Assembly: GCA_025458755.1 (NCBI GenBank)
Contig: JALORT010000076.1
Coordinates: 1 to 11,572, forward strand
Length of the DNA: 11,572 bases
Reading direction: 5' to 3'
Origin: Methylotetracoccus sp.
GTDB lineage: Bacteria > Pseudomonadota > Gammaproteobacteria > Methylococcales > Methylococcaceae
The position numbers were made by a program, and so were the translations under genes. The notes under the pieces are model-generated. The model ran no database searches and was not told the origin of the DNA. It worked only from the letters and a program-made list of their open reading frames with translations. Positions 7,446 through 11,572 of the stretch are shown piece after piece. The stretch's first letter is position 1. Every line of letters starts with the position of its first letter.

Positions 7446-8331
7446 GCACGGGCCCCCTTGATGTGCGGCTGGGTGATGGCGCGGAATTCTTCATCGAGCC
7501 GCCCGGCTTCCAGCTGGAGTTCACTGACGGCGATGCCCTGGGTTCTCAGTAGTTCGGTGATCGCTGGAAAGATCGCTTTGCCCCGACGCGGAAATGCCGT
7601 GATGCGCTGATCCTGAGGGTCGATTTCGATCGCTTCGATGTCGTCGATGCGCGAAAGCGCTTCCCTGGCGGCCTCGGCGTCCGCCGCGGTCATCGACACC
7701 GCCTGGTGATAGCGGGAGCGCATTTCGAGTTCGGCCGGTGTGGCATCAGCCAGCAGCTTGCCGCCGGCGATGATGATCGCGCGGTTACACACGGCGTGGA
7801 CTTCTTCGAGAATATGGGTCGAGATCACGATGATCTTGTCGCGCGCCATCGCGTTGATCAGCGTCCGCACTTCGTGTTTCTGGTTGGGATCGAGGCCATC
7901 GGTCGGTTCGTCGAGGATCAGTGCCGGCGGATCGTGCAGGATGGCTTGCGCGAGGCCGACCCGGCGCTTGAACCCTTTGGACAATGTCTCGATCGGCTGC
8001 TTCAGCACGTTCTCCAGGTGCAGCCGTTCGATCACATCGGCCAGCCGTCGCCGCCGCTGCTCGCCGGCCAGGCCGCGGAGATCGGCAACGAACTCGAGAA
8101 AAGTACCGGGGTTCATTTCGCCGTAACTCGGGGCGCCTTCCGGCAGGTAGCCGAGCGCGCGCGGCCCGCGGTCGGCGCCAGAAAGCCGGCAATCATCTTC
8201 ATCGTGGTCGACTTGCCGGCACCGTTCGGTCCGAGGAACCCGAGCACCTGTCCCGGTTCCGCGGTAAACGAGATGTGGTCGACCGCGGTCAAGTCGCCGT
8301 AGAGTTTCGTCAGTTGTGAAGTTTCGATCAT
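7442..8331 (-). pseudogene. ABC transporter ATP-binding protein (GldA-like), disrupted by internal out-of-frame deletion
   Basis: Two frames together encode a GldA-like ATPase. The first part (ATG at 8331; a TTG at 8337 is also in frame) gives a normal start, with Walker [10 protein letters not shown] at 34-42, up to [11 protein letters not shown] (residue 59, about 8155). The second part, in another frame, resumes at [15 protein letters not shown] (from about 8161). It carries the signature LSKGFKRRVGLAQ, Walker B LILDEPTDGLDP and the switch histidine in ISTHILEE, ending at the TGA at 7442. In relatives about 18 residues separate GFLAP.. from GYLPEG; here most are gone, and the frame change implies a loss of 3n+1 bases, probably 46. 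The junction is the run GCGCGCGCG at 8155-8163. As read, translation stops at 8113 after about 72 residues with no ATPase function. Either a real recent lesion or an assembly error; the intact downstream genes argue for recent or artefactual. Confidence 0.85.
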
Positions 8332-8463
8332 GCTCAATTATCCGAATGTCCCTGCTAACCAGGAGCCCCTGAACTGTTGGCTGAGGTTGTTGCTGCCCGT
8401 CAAAATCGATGCCCGACGAGCGGATGACGCCTCGTTCCGGCCTTGCCTCGGGGAGCAAAGGAT

Positions 8464-8490
8464 AAAAAATCGGCCTCGGTTTTCAAAGCC
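8464..8490 (-). terminator. Possible weak terminator after amrA
   Basis: On the minus strand, 19 bases after the amrA stop, GGCTT (8490-8486) can pair with GAGGCC around 8477-8472 with one bulged base. A T6 run follows at 8469-8464. The stem is short, so the call rests mainly on position, between the amr genes and the ABC operon. Confidence 0.35.
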
Positions 8491-8509
8491 CCCCGCTCCG
8501 TTCAGGCAA

Positions 8510-9109
8510 TCACCCGTGAACGCCCTCCGCCTCGGGGATCATTTCGGTCCGGTACCGGGAAACCTTCAACGTGTCGGACCAGTAGTCGACGGGCAGCCCC
8601 GCCTTCAACTTCAGGTGCCGCAGGAACTCACGCGGTTCACGCAGGGTTTCCCAGACGGCAGGAAGAAACGTTCCCCTGCGGTGTCCTTCTTGAAGAATCA
8701 AGCCGTCCCTCCCCGGTTCCAGTTGACGGAGCAAATCGGCCTCGGAACGAAAGCTCATGGGTTCCGCTGGCGTCAGTAGCGAGAGGTGAATCTCCAGGCT
8801 CGCGACCTCGTCCGCGGCGACGGGGGGGAAGCGCGGATCCTGGAACGCAGCCGCGTAAGCATTGGCCGCGATGTCCTCCGCCAGCGGCCGTGCTGCTTCG
8901 AGGCACCCGATGCAGCCGCGTAAAGCCGCGTCCTTGTGCAACGTGACGAACGTCGCCCGCTTGACTTTCAGTTCAGCCGGAAGGACGTCCAGATCGACCG
9001 GAATCGGCTTTCCGCGTTTCAATCCAAAACGGATAGATTCCCGCGCCAAGCCAAGCAGGAAGTTCTGGTCTTCGGCGGACAGGCTGCAGCGTTGATCAGC
9101 AGAAGACAT
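8510..9109 (-). CDS. amrA: AmmeMemoRadiSam system protein A (AMMECR1 domain)
   Basis: A 199-residue AMMECR1-domain protein. The hallmark LRGCIG is at 63-68 (the motif after which the human AMMECR1 family is recognised), preceded by ATFVTLHKD and followed by DPRFPP (91-96), LEIHLSLLTP (105-114), DGLIL and a C-terminal KVSRYR. Length and motif order fit the AmrA group. The frame stays open upstream to 9208, but that part overlaps the amrB coding region and lacks AMMECR1 character. The ATG at 9109 (MSSADQR) is chosen; the ATG at 9118 is nearly as good and has AAGGA about 14 bases before it. Either start overlaps the end of amrB, which implies coupled translation. The biochemical role is unknown; AMMECR1, MEMO and the radical SAM enzyme co-occur widely in bacteria and archaea. 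Confidence 0.9.
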   Translation of the reverse strand: MSSADQRCSLSAEDQNFLLGLARESIRFGLKRGKPIPVDLDVLPAELKVKRATFVTLHKDAALRGCIGCLEAARPLAEDIAANAYAAAFQDPRFPPVAADEVASLEIHLSLLTPAEPMSFRSEADLLRQLEPGRDGLILQEGHRRGTFLPAVWETLREPREFLRHLKLKAGLPVDYWSDTLKVSRYRTEMIPEAEGVHG

Positions 9110-9768
9110 ACGCACCATAGCCGACGACACTGTCCTTACCGCCCGCGGTGTCGCCGGAATTCCTGAGATCAATGGTCTGGGCTCGCAGACCGCGCTTGCC
9201 GGCCTCAAGCAGCAGGCCGCCTACCGGCAGACGGCCGCAGGCCCCGTGAACTCCGATGGCCTCGGGGCGGAGTGCTTCGATCGCTTCCGACGTCGCTCGG
9301 TTCGGCGTCCCCGACGACAATCGGAACGAGCGAGAACTGGTCCAGGGTCTCCTGCAAGAACGGCAGATGAACTTCCAGGCTGTGTTCCAGCGCATGGGCT
9401 CGGTCCAGGATCTGAACGAAAGGCAGGGCGAGTAGGCGCGCTATCGCATCGCGGTCCAATGGGATGTCGCCGAGCGGGGTCGAGAAGGCATCCGCGCTGC
9501 TGAGGGCGAGACCGCGAAAGGCCACGCGATGGGAAGGCCCCAACAGTACGATGCGTCGCAGTGTTGCGCGGGCCTGCTGCAGGTGGACGTAAGCGCTGGC
9601 GGCAATCGGGCCGGAATAGATATAGCCGGCGTGCGGCGCTATGATGGCTTTGGGCCGCGCCCCCGGGGGGCGGGCGTCACGTAGAAAGCCGTGAATCATT
9701 GCCCTCAGTTGGCGTTGATCGGCGGGATAAAAAGTACCGGCAACGGCGGGTGGACGTACGGTTTGCAT
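9096..9768 (-). pseudogene. amrB: AmmeMemoRadiSam system protein B (MEMO-like), disrupted by internal out-of-frame deletion
   Basis: Two frames together encode a MEMO protein. The first (ATG at 9768, GAGGT ribosome site) starts MQTVRPPAVAGTFYPAD and carries IAPHAGYIYSGP (His46), GPSHRVAFRG (His80) and HALEHSLEVHLPFL (125-138). It ends in register at LVPIVVGDAEPSDV (residue 160, about 9289). The second resumes at ATSEAIEALRPEAIG (from 9296), with ACGRLPVGGLL (the cysteine matching the third metal ligand of human MEMO1) and DLRNSGDTAG, then VVGYGAY, ending at 9096. The segment expected between them, about 34 residues including the conserved SSDLSH block, is absent, with a loss of 3n+2 bases. 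The junction is the 9-mer CGACGTCGC at 9288-9296, which reads correctly in both frames. As written, translation runs in the wrong frame and stops at 9205. Real lesion or assembly error cannot be decided here. Confidence 0.87.
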
Positions 9769-9827
9769 AGCGACCTCGCTTTGTTCGAACAGCCATTCAG
9801 CGACATCAGGCCTAACCGGGTAAAGCA

Positions 9828-9856
9828 TTGACACTCTTCAGCAGTCTGTCAATAAC
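9828..9856 (+). promoter_or_regulatory. Sigma70-like promoter for amrS
   Basis: A perfect TTGACA -35 box (9828-9833) is followed after 17 bases by AATAAC (9851-9856), four of six matches to the -10 consensus. Transcription would start near 9863, just upstream of the GGGGA ribosome site (9869-9873) and the ATG at 9879. It sits in the 110-bp divergent gap between amrB and amrS; no equally good promoter was found for the amrB side. Confidence 0.6.
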
Positions 9857-9878
9857 CACAGGTGCAGCGGGGAATGTT

Positions 9879-10973
9879 ATGGACACCATCATCGATTCGA
9901 GCGAAGGTTTTCCGACACGTTACTGGCACACGCTGGACGATGGACGCGTCCAGTGCGACATCTGCCCGCGCTATTGCAAGCTGCACGCAGGTCAGCGCGG
10001 ATTGTGTTTTGTTCGGGGGAACGTTGGCGGCAAGATCGTGTTGCTGTCCTACGGCAGATCCAGCGGTTTCTGCATCGATCCGATCGAAAAGAAACCCTTT
10101 AATCATTTCCTGCCCGGTACCCCGGTGTTTTCTTTCGGCACGGCCGGATGCAATCTGGCCTGCAAGTTCTGCCAAAACTGGGACATCAGCAAGTCACGTG
10201 AAATGGATCGACTGATGGACCAGGCCAGCCCGGAGGCGATCGCGAAGACCGCGCAGGAACTGGGTTGCCGCAGCGTGGCCTACACCTACAACGACCCGGT
10301 GATCTTTCACGAGTACACGATCGACACCGCCAAGGCGTGCCGGGAGCGGGGGATCAAGTCGGTCGCGGTGTCTGCCGGTTACCAGTGCGCCGAGCCGCGC
10401 GCCGAGTTCTATCGCTACATGGACGCTGCCAACATCGATTTGAAAGCGTTCACCGAAGATTTCTACCACCGGCTGTGCGGCGGCCACTTGCATGCGGTGC
10501 TGGAGACCTTGCAGTACATCAAGCACGAAACCTCCGTCTGGCTGGAAATCACGACATTATTGATTCCAGGCGAGAATGATTCGGAGGCGGAACTGGAAGC
10601 CTTGACCCAGTGGGTTGTCGAGCATCTGGGACCGGACGTGCCGCTGCACTTTTCCGCGTTCCATCCGGACTGGAAAATGCTGAACACGACAGCAACGCCT
10701 CCCGGCACACTGATCGAGGCACGGCGGATCGCCATGAAAAATGGTGTGCATTACGCTTACGTCGGGAACATCCACGACAAAGCGGCTGACAGCACCTACT
10801 GTCATCATTGCGGACACCTGCTGATCGGCCGCGACTGGTACGAATTGTCGGAGTGGAACCTCACGGCTCAAGGGAACTGTAAGGCTTGCGGCATCCGTTG
10901 CGCCGGCGTGTTTGATACAAAGCCGGGGCATTGGGGGGCACGTCGTCAGCCGGTCAGCATGTTGGGCCGGTAG
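9879..10973 (+). CDS. amrS: AmmeMemoRadiSam system radical SAM enzyme
   Basis: A 364-residue radical SAM protein. The iron-sulfur motif CNLACKFC (Cys91, Cys95, Cys98) is intact and followed by QNWDIS, the wording of the AmrS / pyruvate-formate-lyase-activase-like group. An N-terminal four-cysteine module (Cys26, Cys29, Cys33, Cys43) and a C-terminal one (YCHHCG at 308-311; CKACGIRC at 334-341) could hold metal or extra clusters. YTYNDPVIFHEY, SAGYQ, NIDLKAF and HFSAFHPDWKM are also conserved in this family. The ATG at 9879 is preferred over the in-frame ATG at 9828 because a GGGGA ribosome site lies just upstream and the -35 box covers the earlier codon. The substrate is unknown. It is divergent from amrB/amrA, with which it forms the three-part set; it is intact while its partner amrB appears broken. 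Confidence 0.93.
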   Translation: MDTIIDSSEGFPTRYWHTLDDGRVQCDICPRYCKLHAGQRGLCFVRGNVGGKIVLLSYGRSSGFCIDPIEKKPFNHFLPGTPVFSFGTAGCNLACKFCQNWDISKSREMDRLMDQASPEAIAKTAQELGCRSVAYTYNDPVIFHEYTIDTAKACRERGIKSVAVSAGYQCAEPRAEFYRYMDAANIDLKAFTEDFYHRLCGGHLHAVLETLQYIKHETSVWLEITTLLIPGENDSEAELEALTQWVVEHLGPDVPLHFSAFHPDWKMLNTTATPPGTLIEARRIAMKNGVHYAYVGNIHDKAADSTYCHHCGHLLIGRDWYELSEWNLTAQGNCKACGIRCAGVFDTKPGHWGARRQPVSMLGR

Positions 10974-11281
10974 CCGGCGCGTCGACGCGGTTTGGCGGCA
11001 GTCGGCGGACTTCCCGGATGCTCGGTCGCGCGGTCGATCATCTCCAAGAGCCGTCGGCGCCCCAGCAGGAATTGGTTTGGCGAACGCCTTGGTCTGTCCC
11101 ACCGCGTTGGATGACCTCCAGCCAGTAGCCGCTCTATCGCGCAGGCTTGCGAGCCGGAGCGGTTGCTCTGCCCATTTGCGCGATGCCGCGAGCGACAACT
11201 CATGGTGATTACGCCTCGGGCTTTTGATCACCTCTCCGTTTTCTCCGGGCGTTGCAGAATGCCGATAAAGAAATTTTCAAC
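10974..11281. other. Intergenic region after amrS, no gene seen
   Basis: These 308 bases between amrS and the Tat-signal gene hold no convincing gene. Open frames on both strands are Arg/Ser/Pro-rich with no domain character. A 5-bp hairpin with loop TAG straddles the amrS stop codon (GCCGG 10966-10970, CCGGC 10974-10978) but lacks a T tract. The last 60 bases before 11282 are visibly richer in A and T and probably hold the promoter and leader of the next gene, though I cannot fix the boxes. Confidence 0.5.
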
Positions 11282-11572
11282 ATGTTGACGCGACGTTGCT
11301 TTCTCGGCCTCGCCGGTACCAGTGTGTTGGCAGCCACTGCAGGGTGTCGGCCGCCCGATTTCCATCGGTTCCGGGATCGGCCAGACGTTTGTCCAGACGG
11401 CCAACCTACGCCTTTTTCGAAAGCGTCTTTTGTTGCCAGAAAGAATCTCATGCTGGGCTATCCGATCAATATGGAGATCCCTCCGGAAGAGTTTCTCCTG
11501 TGGAGGAAAAGACTCGTTGAAAGCGGCATAGGGGTTGTTGCTTATAATAACGTTGGAGACCCTTTCAGCCAC
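11282..11572 (+). CDS. Tat-signal protein resembling PLP-dependent histidine decarboxylase, N-terminal part (3' end outside window)
   Basis: An uninterrupted frame of 97 codons runs off the right edge. It begins MLTRRCFLGLAG, a good twin-arginine signal (Arg4-Arg5, then Phe and Leu), followed by a hydrophobic stretch to ATAGC (Cys22). That could be a lipobox, although the -3 residue is Thr rather than Leu. The mature part includes LMLGYPINMEIPPEEF and ends in AYNNVGDPFSH. A GYP segment followed some 30-40 residues later by a NN.GD motif is the opening I know from pyridoxal-dependent (group II) histidine decarboxylases and relatives. The catalytic lysine region is beyond the window, so this assignment is tentative; another exported PLP enzyme, or an unrelated Tat protein, remains possible. 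The ribosome site is poor (AAAGAAA). Base composition here looks lower in GC than the rest of the window. Confidence 0.6.
   Translation, partial: MLTRRCFLGLAGTSVLAATAGCRPPDFHRFRDRPDVCPDGQPTPFSKASFVARKNLMLGYPINMEIPPEEFLLWRKRLVESGIGVVAYNNVGDPFSH

Noticed and set aside
6870..7610. Plus-strand frame of 246 codons opposite the permease and ATPase
   Set aside because: Composition is that of an antisense shadow (many Gln, Asp, Arg and His) and it crosses the ATPase/permease overlap.
8113..8170. Programmed ribosomal frameshift as explanation of the split ATPase
   Set aside because: A simple slip would not restore the roughly 15 missing residues, and no slippery heptamer is present at the junction; a deletion explains the data better.
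8335..8345. GATAAT on the minus strand just before the ABC ATPase start
   Set aside because: It matches a -10 box well but has no -35 at proper spacing and would give a leaderless transcript; not strong enough to annotate.
10946..11203. Minus-strand frame of 85 codons downstream of amrS
   Set aside because: It overlaps the amrS end, has shadow-like Arg/Pro/Ser composition and no ribosome site or recognisable motif.

Overview
The window reads as chromosomal DNA from a GC-rich proteobacterium, most likely a gammaproteobacterium. This is an inference from the gene families present (DsbB, a peptide deformylase, the GldG/DUF4340 ABC module, the AmmeMemoRadiSam trio) and from base composition. No rRNA, tRNA, CRISPR array, insertion sequence or phage gene was seen.

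Layout from left to right. (1) At 3-146 is the C-terminal end of an alanine dehydrogenase on the + strand. (2) dsbB lies at 250-783 (-) and a small membrane-anchored protein with repeated GVARYL motifs at 1106-1525 (-). A GC-rich hairpin followed by a T run sits in the leader of the repeat protein. (3) A peptide deformylase gene (def) lies at 1780-2394 (+), divergent from the repeat protein and convergent with the next block. (4) A long minus-strand block runs 8331 -> 2609: an ABC ATPase, a permease, a GldG-family protein and a DUF4340 protein, tightly packed with a 4-bp overlap and two short gaps, then lgt after a 136-bp gap. (5) The AmmeMemoRadiSam set follows: amrB and amrA on the minus strand (9768 -> 8510), and amrS divergently on the plus strand (9879-10973) with a good sigma70-like promoter. 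(6) After a 308-bp gap, the first 97 codons of a protein with a Tat-type signal peptide run off the right end. Its mature part resembles the start of pyridoxal-phosphate-dependent histidine decarboxylases.

The most unusual observation is that two genes, the ABC ATPase and amrB, each carry an internal out-of-frame deletion. In both, the two halves are recognisable in different frames and a conserved block between them is missing: about 15 residues in the ATPase, and about 34 in AmrB including the expected SSDLSH motif. Both junctions fall on a short sequence that reads correctly as the end of the left half and the start of the right half, as expected for deletion between short direct repeats. 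All other genes look intact. Either two real lesions have hit two conserved modules, or the assembly is wrong at two places about 1.1 kb apart.

Functionally, DsbB (disulfide formation), Lgt (lipoprotein maturation), Gld-like ABC/auxiliary proteins and the Tat-signal protein all concern the cell envelope or export. Def, Ald and the Amr set are cytoplasmic. I do not see a clearly new multi-gene defence or metabolic system. The best candidates for something undescribed are the GVARYL-repeat protein and the exported decarboxylase-like protein.
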